Source: Priestia megaterium
Lineage (GTDB): Bacteria; Bacillota; Bacilli; Bacillales; Bacillaceae_H
DNA: 64,000 nt
Assembly: GCF_023824195.1 (NCBI RefSeq)
Contig: NZ_CP085442.1
Location: 2,952,001 to 3,016,000 of the forward strand
Reading direction: 5' to 3'
Position numbers and translations under genes: made by a program. Shown here one piece after another: positions 16,996 to 24,681 of the stretch (positions are counted from its first letter, which is position 1; every line of letters begins with the position of its first letter). The notes under the pieces are model-generated. The model saw only the letters and a program-made list of their open reading frames with translations. It was not told the DNA's origin and did no database searches.

Positions 16996-17522
16996 TCTTT
17001 CCACTCCTTTCTCAGTATGTTTACTCCTTTATTTACTCTTGATTTAACCGTTCCTGCTCGCATATTCAGCATATGGGCAATCTCATCATACGTATATCCA
17101 TAATAATGTCGAAGCAAGACAGGAATTCGAAAGCGCGAATCGAGTTCATTAAAATCGGAAAACATCTCGCTCCATTCCACTCCTTTGTATTTAGCTTTCC
17201 ACTGAAGCTGGTGCGATAAAGACTGCTTTATTCGCTGAAGGCTGCTTTTTTCACGTTTTTGCTTACGCAAATAATCCATGTACAGTCTTGAAGCAATGGA
17301 TATCATCCAAGTCGAAAACTTTGCTTCATTTTTGTATGAAGAAAGATTCACGTAACATTTCATCATTGCTTCCTGACACAATTCACTGCATAAGTCCTCA
17401 TCTAATGTCAGCTTTAAAAGGTATTTATATAAAAATGAATGATAGCGCTGAAATAATAATGAAAAGGCATCATCATCACCTTGTAATGCTTTTTGGACAA
17501 GGATGAAATCATCTTGTTCCAA
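16992..17522 (-). CDS. sigY: ECF RNA polymerase sigma factor SigY
   Basis: The 176-aa ECF sigma factor has region 2 (LLFQRYHSFLYKYLLKLTLD; KFSTWMISIASRLYMDYLRK) and region 4 (YGYTYDEIAHMLNMRAGTVK). I chose TTG 17522, 10 nt after AGGAGG. An ATG at 17531 is one base from that site, and the ATG at 17552 would coincide with the transcription start predicted from the promoter. The six-gene order sigY-yxlCDEFG and this length match B. subtilis (178 aa). The upstream ECF promoter indicates autoregulation. In B. subtilis the system responds to nitrogen starvation and helps maintain SP-beta; the signal here is unknown. Confidence 0.92.
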   Translation of the reverse strand: MEQDDFILVQKALQGDDDAFSLLFQRYHSFLYKYLLKLTLDEDLCSELCQEAMMKCYVNLSSYKNEAKFSTWMISIASRLYMDYLRKQKREKSSLQRIKQSLSHQLQWKAKYKGVEWSEMFSDFNELDSRFRIPVLLRHYYGYTYDEIAHMLNMRAGTVKSRVNKGVNILRKEWKE

Positions 17523-17558
17523 AGCGGTCATCCCTCCTTTTCGTTTCATCACCTATAT

Positions 17559-17584
17559 GACGCTTTAGCGATTGAAATCGTTCA
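17559..17584 (-). promoter_or_regulatory. Sigma-Y-type autoregulatory promoter
   Basis: Minus strand: -35 TGAACG (17584-17579), exactly 16 nt, then -10 CGTC (17562-17559). This agrees with the ECF pattern described for the B. subtilis sigY promoter. The predicted transcription start is near 17552. Confidence 0.8.
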
Positions 17585-17611
17585 TTTTTTATATAAAAAA
17601 TTTTTTATACA

Positions 17612-17640
17612 TAAAAAAACGCCCCGCAGGACGTTTTTAT
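17612..17640 (-). terminator. Terminator after the DUF1033 gene
   Basis: Minus-strand stem AACGTCCTGCGGGGCGTT followed by six T residues. The hairpin directly follows the stop codon at 17637. Confidence 0.75.
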
Positions 17641-17978
17641 TTAGTACGAAGCATTTTTAATCCTTCTTCATCTTCTTCTAATGAATAGACTTCGTCGTTT
17701 TTAGCGAATAAAACACCGTGGAAGATTTGAAGATCATCATCACAGGCCTCACAAAATTCTTTTTCGCCTTCGTTCCAAAAGCTAAAGAGCGCTAGTTCAT
17801 CGCTTCGCACGCTTGCGTATTTTTGATGAAATTCATAAATCATCATCGCATAGTAGCGAAGCGCTTCTTCTTTTTTTTCAAATTCAATGGTTTCAATAAT
17901 ATCTTTTTCCCAGCCTTCTAAAAACAGCCAAGGTTCACAATCACTTTTTATTTTATGAACTCTCCATTTATCTGTCAT
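17637..17978 (-). CDS. DUF1033 family protein
   Basis: The 113-aa soluble acidic protein fits DUF1033, found in Bacillus, Listeria and streptococci. Characteristic elements are EPWLFLEGWEKDI near the N-terminus, ALFSFWNEGEKEFCEACDDD in the middle, and LQIFHGVLF. The close Cys pair (C-x2-C) is typical. No function is known. The ATG follows AAGGAGATGTTCAATC. Apparently monocistronic. Confidence 0.78.
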   Translation of the reverse strand: MTDKWRVHKIKSDCEPWLFLEGWEKDIIETIEFEKKEEALRYYAMMIYEFHQKYASVRSDELALFSFWNEGEKEFCEACDDDLQIFHGVLFAKNDEVYSLEEDEEGLKMLRTK

Positions 17979-18065
17979 GATTGAACATCTCCTTACTTAC
18001 AGCTTACTTCTAAAAATTCTCTTTTCCTTATTATTCAGCAAAAATAACTTTGAATCAAGTAAAAC

Positions 18066-18103
18066 GGAAAAAAACGCCTATTTTCAGGAAATAGACGCTA
18101 ACA
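18066..18103 (-). terminator. Terminator of the spore protein pair
   Basis: Minus-strand stem GCGTCTATTT/AAATAGGCG followed by seven T residues. It lies 31 bp beyond the TAA that ends the extended frame of the interrupted gene, not just after the premature TGA, which supports the longer gene being the original unit. Confidence 0.75.
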
Positions 18104-18133
18104 AGATAGCTTAATCTGAACTTCTTTTTTATA

Positions 18134-18367
18134 TTAATAATAGCCCCTTAAACTATAAGGAACTAAATTACCCGTATAGTACTGGGTAACGGGAGGAAAA
18201 ACGCCCGCTGAAGGCGTAATTTTCCCCCACCAATATGGTTTTTTCCCTCACCAGTTGTCCATAGCTCCATCAGGTGACACGACAAATCCAATTGGACGTG
18301 CAAATGAAGGCATAAAATACGGATAAAACGAATACTGAAAAGGCGTGTAGAAAGAAGAGTAAAACAT
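18134..18367 (-). pseudogene. Tyr/Pro-rich spore-coat-like protein gene with in-frame TGA
   Basis: ATG 18367 opens a 39-codon frame (MFYSSFYTPFQYSFYPYF ... GAMDNW) that ends in TGA at 18250-18248. The same frame then continues for 37 coding-like codons (GKKPYWWGKITPSAG ... YSLRGYY) to TAA 18134. Replacing TGA by TGG would give NWWGKKPYWWGK, a natural Trp-rich run, so a Trp nonsense mutation is the simplest reading; readthrough is an alternative. The aromatic composition resembles small spore coat or germination proteins. It sits 8 bp after a GerPA/GerPF-type gene under a sigma-K-like promoter. The family is not recognised. Confidence 0.6.
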
Positions 18368-18375
18368 CTCTTTTC

Positions 18376-18594
18376 TTAGCCGTTTCCGAAGCCGTTTTGG
18401 TCAGAACCATCCGGATCGAGCGTATTTGTATTAGAAAGTCCTGAATTTGTATTTACACAAATTCCTGTATTTGAAGATCCTGAACCTTGTGCAGTTTTAC
18501 TGTTACTTTTTGGAGAAACATAGTACGTGTCGCCAAACGTAACGACTCCTCCTGTAACGTTTGGAATCACTACATGATTAATAACAATTGGCAT
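18376..18594 (-). CDS. GerPA/GerPF-type spore germination protein
   Basis: The 72-aa protein has the layout of the GerPA/GerPF family, needed for germinant passage through the spore coat: an N-terminal MPIVINHVVIPNVTGGVVTF, then FGDTYYVSPKSNSKTAQGSG, SSNTG and a D-x2-DQN-x-FGNG end. The start is ATG 18594 (MPIVIN), after GTGAGGAT; the upstream ATG 18618 includes the ribosome binding site. It is a lone paralogue, not part of a gerPABCDEF cluster, followed by one small aromatic gene. Expression in the mother cell late in sporulation is inferred from the promoter. Confidence 0.82.
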   Translation of the reverse strand: MPIVINHVVIPNVTGGVVTFGDTYYVSPKSNSKTAQGSGSSNTGICVNTNSGLSNTNTLDPDGSDQNGFGNG

Positions 18595-18625
18595 TATCCT
18601 CACCCTTTTTATTTTCATCGTGATG

Positions 18626-18653
18626 TAATATATGAATGTTTTATCAAAAGGGT
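18626..18653 (-). promoter_or_regulatory. Sigma-K-like promoter
   Basis: Minus strand: -10 CATATATTA (18634-18626), matching CATANNNTA, with ACC 16 nt upstream (18653-18651). This fits the mother-cell sigma-K consensus and the spore role of the gene. Confidence 0.6.
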
Positions 18654-18676
18654 TATAAATTAATGGATATAACTAA

Positions 18677-18708
18677 AAAATCCCCCTACAGAATGGGGGA
18701 TTTTTACG
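18677..18708 (-). terminator. Intrinsic terminator
   Basis: Stem AAAATCCCCC pairs with GGGGGATTTT; followed on the minus strand by TTTTTTAG. It ends the 18704-19225 gene. Confidence 0.85.
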
Positions 18709-19225
18709 CGTTTACCTCTTTTTTAGAATGACTTAATTCATCTCTTAAAATATCATAATCTCGTTCTGCTACTTCTTCAACTTTTGTATACAATTCATTC
18801 TCTGTTAGGAGTCCTTTTTCTTCAAGTAATTCGACAAGAGCCTTAAATTTTATTCTAGATAAAAGCATTTCGTTTACCGTGCTCTCTGTTGGCTGTTCAT
18901 TTTTCACTTGTTCTTTTGCTTTAACAGGTTCTTCCTGCAGCTTCACTCTAAAAACAATATTTGTATGATCTGTAATTTCAGGTGACTGATAAAATGTGCT
19001 ATGCGAAATGTTTTTGAGTGTTAGCGTTTCTTTTGTCTCCATATTTGTTACTTCAAAGTACGGGTCCTCAAAAAATGCATCATATTTATCATAAGCTGCT
19101 TTGCCTACAACCGAAAAAGAAAAGTTTAGCCTTTTCAACTCTTCACCTGTATTCGCATCAGTAATCATTTTTTCTTCAAACATATCAACGTGAAAATTTA
19201 CGTTATTAATCATTAGTTGTGTCAA
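18704..19225 (-). CDS. Conserved hypothetical protein, two-part architecture
   Basis: The 173-aa product starts at TTG 19225, which has AAGGAGG 8 nt upstream; the longer open frame back to 19432 runs through a terminator and has no ribosome binding site. The N-terminal about 100 residues look beta-rich (INNVNFHVDMFEEKMITD; LNFSFSVVGKAAYDKYDAFF; FRVKLQEEP), followed by a Lys/Glu linker and a helical C-terminus (FKALVELLEEKGLLTENELY). That ending resembles short helical tails seen in phage proteins, but I do not recognise the family. Probably cytosolic; no partner is evident. Confidence 0.65.
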   Translation of the reverse strand: MTQLMINNVNFHVDMFEEKMITDANTGEELKRLNFSFSVVGKAAYDKYDAFFEDPYFEVTNMETKETLTLKNISHSTFYQSPEITDHTNIVFRVKLQEEPVKAKEQVKNEQPTESTVNEMLLSRIKFKALVELLEEKGLLTENELYTKVEEVAERDYDILRDELSHSKKEVNA

Positions 19226-19285
19226 TTCAATCGCCTCCTTCTTTATTAATACGACATGGGGTGACAAGTTCCCTGTTTTTTTATA

Positions 19286-19319
19286 TAAAAAACATCTCCC
19301 AACAATGGGGATGTTTTTC
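19286..19319 (-). terminator. Intrinsic terminator
   Basis: Minus-strand AACATCCCC/GGGAGATGTT with TTTTTTATAT downstream, ending the YiaA-type gene (stop at 19350). Confidence 0.65.
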
Positions 19320-19349
19320 AAGGAGCTAGAAAAATGCTCTTTTTTAGCT

Positions 19350-19589
19350 CTACAATTCTTCTTCTGCTTTGTCATATTTGCGATCGTGCGCCGTATCTTC
19401 TTCGTTATCACGAATGGTTTTTTGGAGCACAAAAGCAGACATCGTTAAGTATAATGTTCCAACGGCATAATAACCTTTTACCGGTAATGATGCATCTAAG
19501 GTATAAATTCCTATAAACATAGCTAATAGTGCTGTAATAAAAGCTGTCCATGCTAAAAATGTAAAAGCTGCTGTATTACGCTTTTTCAT
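19350..19589 (-). CDS. YiaA/YiaB two-helix domain membrane protein
   Basis: The 79-aa protein has two membrane helices (FTFLAWTAFITALLAMFIGI and KGYYAVGTLYLTMSAFVLQ) joined by a YTLDASLPVKGYY loop and followed by QKTIRDNEED, the pattern of the YiaA/YiaB domain. The start is ATG 19589, 7 nt after AGGAGG; upstream in-frame codons have no such site. Function unknown, though the family is linked to membrane stress in some bacteria. Monocistronic. The 278 bp upstream hold no other feature apart from the terminator at 19833. Confidence 0.8.
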   Translation of the reverse strand: MKKRNTAAFTFLAWTAFITALLAMFIGIYTLDASLPVKGYYAVGTLYLTMSAFVLQKTIRDNEEDTAHDRKYDKAEEEL

Positions 19590-19832
19590 CGTATGACCTC
19601 CTCTTTTCCTTTTTCTGTTAAGCGTCGCTTTCATTTTACATTGTAAAATAATTGTGGTCATGGGTATTTATAGTCAGTTACCCTTTTAATCAGAACAAGA
19701 AACGGAAGGGTTTAGGTCTTACATCCTATTTTTATCATAAAGCTTTTTTTCGAAATGATTGGATATATAGAATTTCTATCTAAAAGTATGTTCATTCGTT
19801 TTCATTAAGAAAAGCTCCAGTTAATTATTGCA

Positions 19833-19865
19833 ATAAAAAAATCATCGCCGAGACGATGATTTTTT
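19833..19865 (-). terminator. Bidirectional-looking terminator
   Basis: AAAAAATCATCG pairs with CGATGATTTTTT around a 6-nt loop, directly after the stop codon of the DUF6501-type gene. Confidence 0.85.
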
Positions 19866-19867
19866 GT

Positions 19868-20068
19868 TTAGCCTTCAAAGTATTCTTTATAAAAGCCGCC
19901 GACTTGGCCAGTGTTATCAACAACAAAATAAAACTCTTCTGTTTCGTTTTTCACATCATATGTTTTTCCTGCTGTTAATACATTTTCAACCACGAATTTT
20001 TTCGCATCTGTATGTATGCATTTTACTTGTTTAATTGTTGGACGATCGTTCCATTCTAAATGAATCAT
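19868..20068 (-). CDS. DUF6501-type small protein
   Basis: The 66-aa protein (MIHLEWNDRPTIKQVKC, then YDVKNETEEFYFVVD and VGGFYKEYFEG) resembles the small Bacillus proteins grouped as DUF6501. It looks like a compact beta fold. ATG 20068 has AAAGGAG 9 nt upstream; the ATG 8 codons earlier does not. No known function, and no operon partner. Confidence 0.68.
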   Translation of the reverse strand: MIHLEWNDRPTIKQVKCIHTDAKKFVVENVLTAGKTYDVKNETEEFYFVVDNTGQVGGFYKEYFEG

Positions 20069-20132
20069 GTATGTACACTCCTTTGTTTTCATTCAAGATT
20101 CATTTTATCTTACTTGAAGTAAAAAAGAAACG

Positions 20133-20162
20133 GAGCGAATTTAAAAATTAAAAAATTCGCTC
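20133..20162 (-). terminator. Terminator overlapping the esterase stop codon
   Basis: GAGCGAATT (20133-20141) pairs with AATTCGCTC (20154-20162); on the minus strand TTTCTTTTTT follows. The stop codon of the esterase lies in the loop. Confidence 0.7.
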
Positions 20163-20921
20163 ATGCACTTTTTTTTTGGCAACTGTTGCTTGTACAAACT
20201 GCGCCGTTTGTGCAACAATTGTGTCTTTATCAAAATCCATCGACGCAACATGGTAAGAGTTTCGAAGCATATGCTGTCTTTTTTCTGCTGATTGAATATG
20301 TTTTAAGATATAAGCTGAATTCTCAGGTGGTACTACGTTATCAACGGTTGATGTCAGTACTAAAGCCGGGCATGTTACATAAGATAAGCGTTCTTTCGTT
20401 TCATCCATTAAAGAAAGCAGCTCACGCATGGAGCGCACTGGTACTTTGTCGTACGTAATTTCATGTACGTTTGAATCTTTAATATCAGGATGATCTTCTT
20501 TTAAATAACGAGGCGTATGACGAGAGCGATAAGGCTCCATTGATGGAATGGATGTCATAGCCGGATTGATTGCAATAACTCCGTCAAGGTCTAATCCTTG
20601 GCTTGCTGTATGAAAGGTGAGAGTGCCCCCCATGGACTGACCCAAGATAAATACATGACGGCATTCTTGCTTCAAACGCTGATACCCATTTAAAAAGTCT
20701 TGCTTCCATTCCTCGTACGTTGTTTGTTCAATATCATAGTAGTGAGTACCATGTCCCGTTAGTCGCAAACCGTACACAGTAAAACCTTTTTTAGCTAATT
20801 CTTTTCCGATATATTCCATACTTTGAGGAGTCCCCATAAATCCATGAGAAACAAGTATACCAATGTCGCTGCCTTTATAATAAAAAGATTCTGCGCCTTG
20901 AATTACGTCATAACGTTCCAT
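20148..20921 (-). CDS. Carboxylesterase/monoacylglycerol lipase-type alpha/beta hydrolase
   Basis: The 257-aa hydrolase resembles Geobacillus Est30 and B. subtilis YvaK. The catalytic triad is visible: nucleophile Ser in LGQSMGGTL, Asp in TSTVDNVVPP and His in NSYHVASMDF. The oxyanion segment is LVSHGFMGTPQSM. I chose ATG 20921 after AAAGGGTG; the GTG at 20930 overlaps that site. It should hydrolyse short- to medium-chain esters in the cytosol. YvaK-type genes usually sit near secG/rnr, which is not the case here. Confidence 0.86.
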   Translation of the reverse strand: MERYDVIQGAESFYYKGSDIGILVSHGFMGTPQSMEYIGKELAKKGFTVYGLRLTGHGTHYYDIEQTTYEEWKQDFLNGYQRLKQECRHVFILGQSMGGTLTFHTASQGLDLDGVIAINPAMTSIPSMEPYRSRHTPRYLKEDHPDIKDSNVHEITYDKVPVRSMRELLSLMDETKERLSYVTCPALVLTSTVDNVVPPENSAYILKHIQSAEKRQHMLRNSYHVASMDFDKDTIVAQTAQFVQATVAKKKVHERIF

Positions 20922-21022
20922 TTTCTTCACCCTTTACCACAAATTTTCTGACTACGTGAACTATCTTTATAATACACCTATAATTCCTATAAGTCAACTG
21001 GGTTATTTATTTTTTTATGATT

Positions 21023-21066
21023 CAAAAAGAACGAAGCAAGAATTATCTCTTGCTTCGTTCTTTTTG
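21023..21066 (-). terminator. Strong terminator overlapping the ssuD 3' end
   Basis: An 18-bp perfect stem (21023-21040 with 21049-21066, sequence CAAAAAGAACGAAGCAAG) contains the last codons of ssuD; the stop codon lies in the loop. The T-rich arm provides termination on the minus strand. Confidence 0.8.
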
Positions 21067-22113
21067 AATATGTGGAAATACTAGCTCAGCAAACGTATAT
21101 GCTTCTTCTAGATGCGGGTAGCCTGATAAAATAAACGTATCAATTCCTAGCTCTTTGTACTCTTTTAAACGCTCCGCTACAATTTCAGGACTTCCAACAA
21201 GAGCGTTTCCAGCTCCTTCTCGTGCTAAGCCAATTCCAGCCCATAGATTCGGAGCAATCTCTAGTGCACCTCGATCTTTTGTGCCGCTGTGCAAACTTGA
21301 CTGTGTTTTTTGGGCAGTAGAGTCAAATGACGCAAACTTATCTTGAAACGCTTTGATCGTATCATCATTAACATGTTTAATTAATTTATCCGCAGATTCC
21401 CACGCTTCGTCTTCCGATTCTCTAACAATAACGTGCAGGCGAATACCAAAGCGAATGTCCCTACCTTCGTTTGAAGCTTTTTCTTTCATCTCATCAATTT
21501 TTGCTTTAATCACTGCGGGCGGCTCTCCCCATAACAAATATACATCTGCATGCTTTGCTCCTACTTCTTTTCCTGCTGGAGAAGATCCGCCAAAGTACAG
21601 CGGAGGATACGGTTTTTGAACAGGAGGAGATGGAATGTACGCGCCTGTTACATCAACATGTTCTCCTTTATAATCTACTTTTTTTCCTTCCATTACATCT
21701 CGCCAAATCGTTAAAAATTCATCTGTTAACTCGTAGCGTTTATCGTGGGTTAAATAGTTACCGTACGTTGCTTGCTCCACGGGATCTCCTCCCGTCACAA
21801 TATTTAACATAAGTCGGCCGTTTGACATTTGATCGAATGTCGAAGCCATCCGTGCTGAAAGTGTTGGAGACATTACACCCGGGCGAAGTGCAATTAAAAA
21901 CTTCAGTCGATTCGTAACGGAAGCAAGTGCCGATGCAATCACCCATGAATCTTCACAATTTGAACCAGTAGGCAACAAAGCACCGTCATATCCTAGATAA
22001 TCCAGCCCATGTGCGATTTGCTTTAAGTAGTGAATGTCACTTGTTCTGCTTCCTTCGGTTGTGCCTAGATAATGTCCGTCGCCTGCTGTAGGGAAAAACC
22101 ATAAGATGTTCAT
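21043..22113 (-). CDS. ssuD: FMNH2-dependent alkanesulfonate monooxygenase
   Basis: The 356-aa luciferase-like enzyme releases sulfite from alkanesulfonates to supply sulfur. Hallmarks include MNILWFFPTAGDGHYLG, the motif TGSNCEDSWVIAS with the family Cys, FLIALRPGVMSPTLSARMA, NIVTGGDPVE and YFGGSSPAG. The ATG follows AGGAGG. It stands alone without ssuABC or an FMN reductase gene, so these must be elsewhere. A good sigma-A promoter lies about 140 nt upstream; I saw no S-box or other riboswitch in the leader. Confidence 0.93.
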   Translation of the reverse strand: MNILWFFPTAGDGHYLGTTEGSRTSDIHYLKQIAHGLDYLGYDGALLPTGSNCEDSWVIASALASVTNRLKFLIALRPGVMSPTLSARMASTFDQMSNGRLMLNIVTGGDPVEQATYGNYLTHDKRYELTDEFLTIWRDVMEGKKVDYKGEHVDVTGAYIPSPPVQKPYPPLYFGGSSPAGKEVGAKHADVYLLWGEPPAVIKAKIDEMKEKASNEGRDIRFGIRLHVIVRESEDEAWESADKLIKHVNDDTIKAFQDKFASFDSTAQKTQSSLHSGTKDRGALEIAPNLWAGIGLAREGAGNALVGSPEIVAERLKEYKELGIDTFILSGYPHLEEAYTFAELVFPHIQKERSKR

Positions 22114-22253
22114 TTTTATTTCCTCCTAAATATTCTCGTATTCTATATAAAGCGTTTTCATATTATTTGTTCAATTCTTGTCCGCTAATTACAGAGATGC
22201 ATTTTTATATTAGCGTATGTAATACTACTCTTTTTATTTATTAAATTAGTAAA

Positions 22254-22283
22254 ATCATAATACCTCTTTAACCTATATGTCAA
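22254..22283 (-). promoter_or_regulatory. Sigma-A promoter for ssuD
   Basis: Minus strand: -35 TTGACA (22283-22278, consensus), 18-nt spacer, -10 TATGAT (22259-22254). The leader is about 135 nt. Confidence 0.65.
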
Positions 22284-22296
22284 GTATGAATTAAGA

Positions 22297-22331
22297 TAAA
22301 AAAAACAAGAATTAAAAGTAATTCTTGTTTG
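22297..22331 (-). terminator. Terminator after the RsbR paralogue
   Basis: AAACAAGAATT (22303-22313) pairs with 22320-22330, followed on the minus strand by a run of T residues. It lies just before the ssuD promoter. Confidence 0.75.
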
Positions 22332-22333
22332 CT

Positions 22334-23173
22334 TTATTTCCTCATACGTGAAGCCATCGCATTAGCAAGGGTTGATTTTGTTGATATATTTTCAAACGAT
22401 AAACCTAAATGAGAAGCGGTAATCGCGATTTCAGGACGTACCCCAGAGATAGTTGATTCTACGCCTATTAATTTTAATGCATCAATCAGCTGGAAAATCT
22501 GATGAGCAACCATCGTATCAACAATAACCACTCCTGAAATATCAATATAAAGGTGATTCACTTGCTGTTCAGCGCAGCGAGTTAACGTATTTTCTAAAAT
22601 TCGGCGCGCTCTTGCTGTGTCGATATCCCCAACAAGCGGAAGAATCGCAATATGATCGCTTAATGGAATAACTGGCGAGCTCAGCTCATTAATCAGCTCT
22701 TTGTGTGCTTCAAGCAACCGCTTTGAATGCTGATGGTGCTCTTCTACAAATTTATAAACGGTGATATCAAACACGCGTACAATCAATTCGTTCCATTCGT
22801 CTAGTTCTTCTTGCGTAATATCTTTCTCGTACTCTTCTACAAATTGATTTAAATACGTTAAATACTGTTTTCTAACTCGGAAAAATTCTCGAATAATATA
22901 ATGAATAGGCGTTCTTACATGCTCTCCGTCTTCCGCAATCTTTAAAATCCACGTTTCAAATGAATCAAAAAATTCTTTTTCACTTTTTATAAATACATCG
23001 GCTATGTATAAATGAAATTCATTATTTTGATCTTTTAATACTGAAATGACTTCCGGATGAGTAGATGCATAAACCGATTCTGGGTCATTGTCTTCAATGC
23101 TTTCATACCATTCTTCCGTCAGTTGATCTGCATGTTTTAAAAAAAACATTCGAAGTGCTTCATTTTTATCCAA
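22334..23173 (-). CDS. RsbR paralogue, stressosome protein
   Basis: The 279-aa protein has an N-terminal RsbR non-haem globin-like domain (about 1-140; HADQLTEEWYESIEDNDPES) and a C-terminal STAS domain (about 160-275; ILPLVGDIDTARARRILENT, IDISGVVIVDTMVAHQIFQL). The conserved STAS Thr is present in DIDTARA; the linker position is ELSSPVIPL, a Ser where some paralogues have Thr. Such proteins form stressosomes with RsbS and RsbT controlling sigma-B. The start is TTG 23173, 7 nt after AAAGGGG; upstream ATGs lack a site. It is a lone gene like B. subtilis ykoB, yojH and yqhA. Confidence 0.87.
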   Translation of the reverse strand: MDKNEALRMFFLKHADQLTEEWYESIEDNDPESVYASTHPEVISVLKDQNNEFHLYIADVFIKSEKEFFDSFETWILKIAEDGEHVRTPIHYIIREFFRVRKQYLTYLNQFVEEYEKDITQEELDEWNELIVRVFDITVYKFVEEHHQHSKRLLEAHKELINELSSPVIPLSDHIAILPLVGDIDTARARRILENTLTRCAEQQVNHLYIDISGVVIVDTMVAHQIFQLIDALKLIGVESTISGVRPEIAITASHLGLSFENISTKSTLANAMASRMRK

Positions 23174-23339
23174 AACGATTCCCCTTTCCATACGAGCTAC
23201 TACTATCATTATAATTCAACTTTTTCACCCTTACTAGTTTTATAAAAAGAGAAGAAAGAAAATTATTTTTTAAAATACGTGTAGTTTATGATTTTATGCT
23301 ACATTGAAAATAGCTATAAAAACACAAAGGAGTTTTCAA

Positions 23340-24302
23340 ATGATACGAACGTTAGCTCTTACGAACGATCACAAACTTGTGAAAAATATACAATTAGATC
23401 AGATTCACGATCCCTCTATTCAGTACTATTGGATTGACTTTAACTGTCCTTCTGAAGAAGAAGCGCTGCTGCTTCAATCATCCTTTCACTTTCATCCGTT
23501 AGCGATTGAAGATTGCTTTCATTTTCTGCAGCGTCCAAAACTCGATTATTATGAAGGATACAGTTTTTTTGTCCTTCATTCGTTAAATCGTCAAACGTTA
23601 GAAGCTGAAGAAGTTGACCTTTTTATCGGCGAAAATTATATGGTTACTTTTCATTTTCACCAGTCAGCTGCAATTGATAAAGTATGGGAAAAACTGCTTC
23701 ATACGCCTTCGATTCATGAAAAAGGGATAAGCTATCTTGCGTATTCTGTGATGGATAAAGTGGTAGATGAATATTTTCCCACTGTATATCAAATTGAAGA
23801 TGAGCTGAATGATATAGAAAACATAGATGCAAAAAAATCCATTTCTGTTTTAATGGAAGATGTATTCAAACTTCGAAGTGATTTGCTAAAAATCAGAAGA
23901 ACCATTTTGCCTATGCGCGATTTATTGTACCGTGTTATAAATTCTGAACGCCTAGATGTTCATCCTGAACAAAAAAGGTATTTTAAAGATGTCTATGACC
24001 ACTTATTAAAATTAGCCGATATGATTGAATCAAATCGGGAAATGACGTCTGATATGCGCGATAATTATCTTTCCCTTAATTCAAACCGGATGAATTCAAT
24101 CATGATGACACTGACCGTTATTTCATCTATCTTTATTCCCCTTACCTTTATCGTTGGCGTATACGGAATGAATTTTGAAAATATGCCTGAGCTAAAGTGG
24201 CACTATGGCTATTTCTTTGTGCTTGGCTTCATGGGACTGATAACGCTGGGGTTAATTCTATGGTTCAAGCGAAAAGGCTGGTTTAATGCTGATAAAGAGT
24301 AG
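23340..24302 (+). CDS. corA: Magnesium/divalent cation transporter CorA
   Basis: The 320-aa CorA-type channel has a large cytoplasmic alpha/beta domain, a long stalk helix (MIESNREMTSDMRDNYLSLN) and two C-terminal membrane helices (LTVISSIFIPLTFIVGVYG; GYFFVLGFMGLITLGLILWF). The signature YGMN (GMN motif) is at about 283-286, followed by the MPEL loop. ATG 23340 is 7 nt after AAAGGAG. It diverges from the RsbR gene. The stop codon touches the first base of a dispersed repeat copy, so no ordinary terminator follows. Confidence 0.93.
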   Translation: MIRTLALTNDHKLVKNIQLDQIHDPSIQYYWIDFNCPSEEEALLLQSSFHFHPLAIEDCFHFLQRPKLDYYEGYSFFVLHSLNRQTLEAEEVDLFIGENYMVTFHFHQSAAIDKVWEKLLHTPSIHEKGISYLAYSVMDKVVDEYFPTVYQIEDELNDIENIDAKKSISVLMEDVFKLRSDLLKIRRTILPMRDLLYRVINSERLDVHPEQKRYFKDVYDHLLKLADMIESNREMTSDMRDNYLSLNSNRMNSIMMTLTVISSIFIPLTFIVGVYGMNFENMPELKWHYGYFFVLGFMGLITLGLILWFKRKGWFNADKE

Positions 24303-24563
24303 AACGATTGAGACATAACGAAATCAATCCAATCTAAAGACGAACAAATTGGATAAGTGAGCTAGTGCTGTCAATTTCCGCGCAAGACTTCGCTTTCCGC
24401 AGGAGTCTTCGCCTTGCCCTCCAATTAACAGCTATTACATACAATAAATCTACGTTCACCATCAGAATGAAAAAATCCGAACGAGTTGAATTCTTCATTA
24501 AGAATCTCGATTGATTGTTCGGATCTTCCTTCAACGAAAATACGTTTGTCCCAGCTTCTTTTC
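24301..24563 (+). repeat. Dispersed repeat, copy 1 (internally deleted)
   Basis: Copy 1 of a repeat family seen three times here (also 26778-27118 and 62257-62611). It begins GATTGAGACATAACG at the corA stop codon and ends GTTTGTCCCAGCTTCTTTT. Relative to the other copies it lacks about 80 bp: CTTTCCGC is joined directly to AGGAGTCTTCG, removing the inner GC-rich stem. The 3' ATCCGAACGA...TCGTTCGGAT stem is kept. No coding potential. The remaining 118 bp to the next start codon show no clear feature. Confidence 0.85.
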
Positions 24564-24681
24564 TATGGGAAGATAACTAGTTATTTCCCGAAAATATCCA
24601 TAAAATAACGTGCTTACGTTTCCTTTTTCTAAAAAGTTTCATAAGATAGTGAAAATAATGCTCAGAAAGGAGGCTGAAGTA

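Noticed and set aside
19226..19432. Longer N-terminus for the 18704-19225 gene.
   Set aside because: It runs back through the terminator of the YiaA-type gene and has no ribosome binding site, whereas TTG 19225 has AAGGAGG.
22147..22160. cre-like sequence TGAAAACGCTTTAT in the ssuD leader.
   Set aside because: Two mismatches in the conserved 3' end and no biological reason for carbon repression of ssuD.
22114..22253. Possible riboswitch (S-box) in the ssuD leader.
   Set aside because: None of the conserved S-box elements or a terminator hairpin was found in the 135-nt leader.
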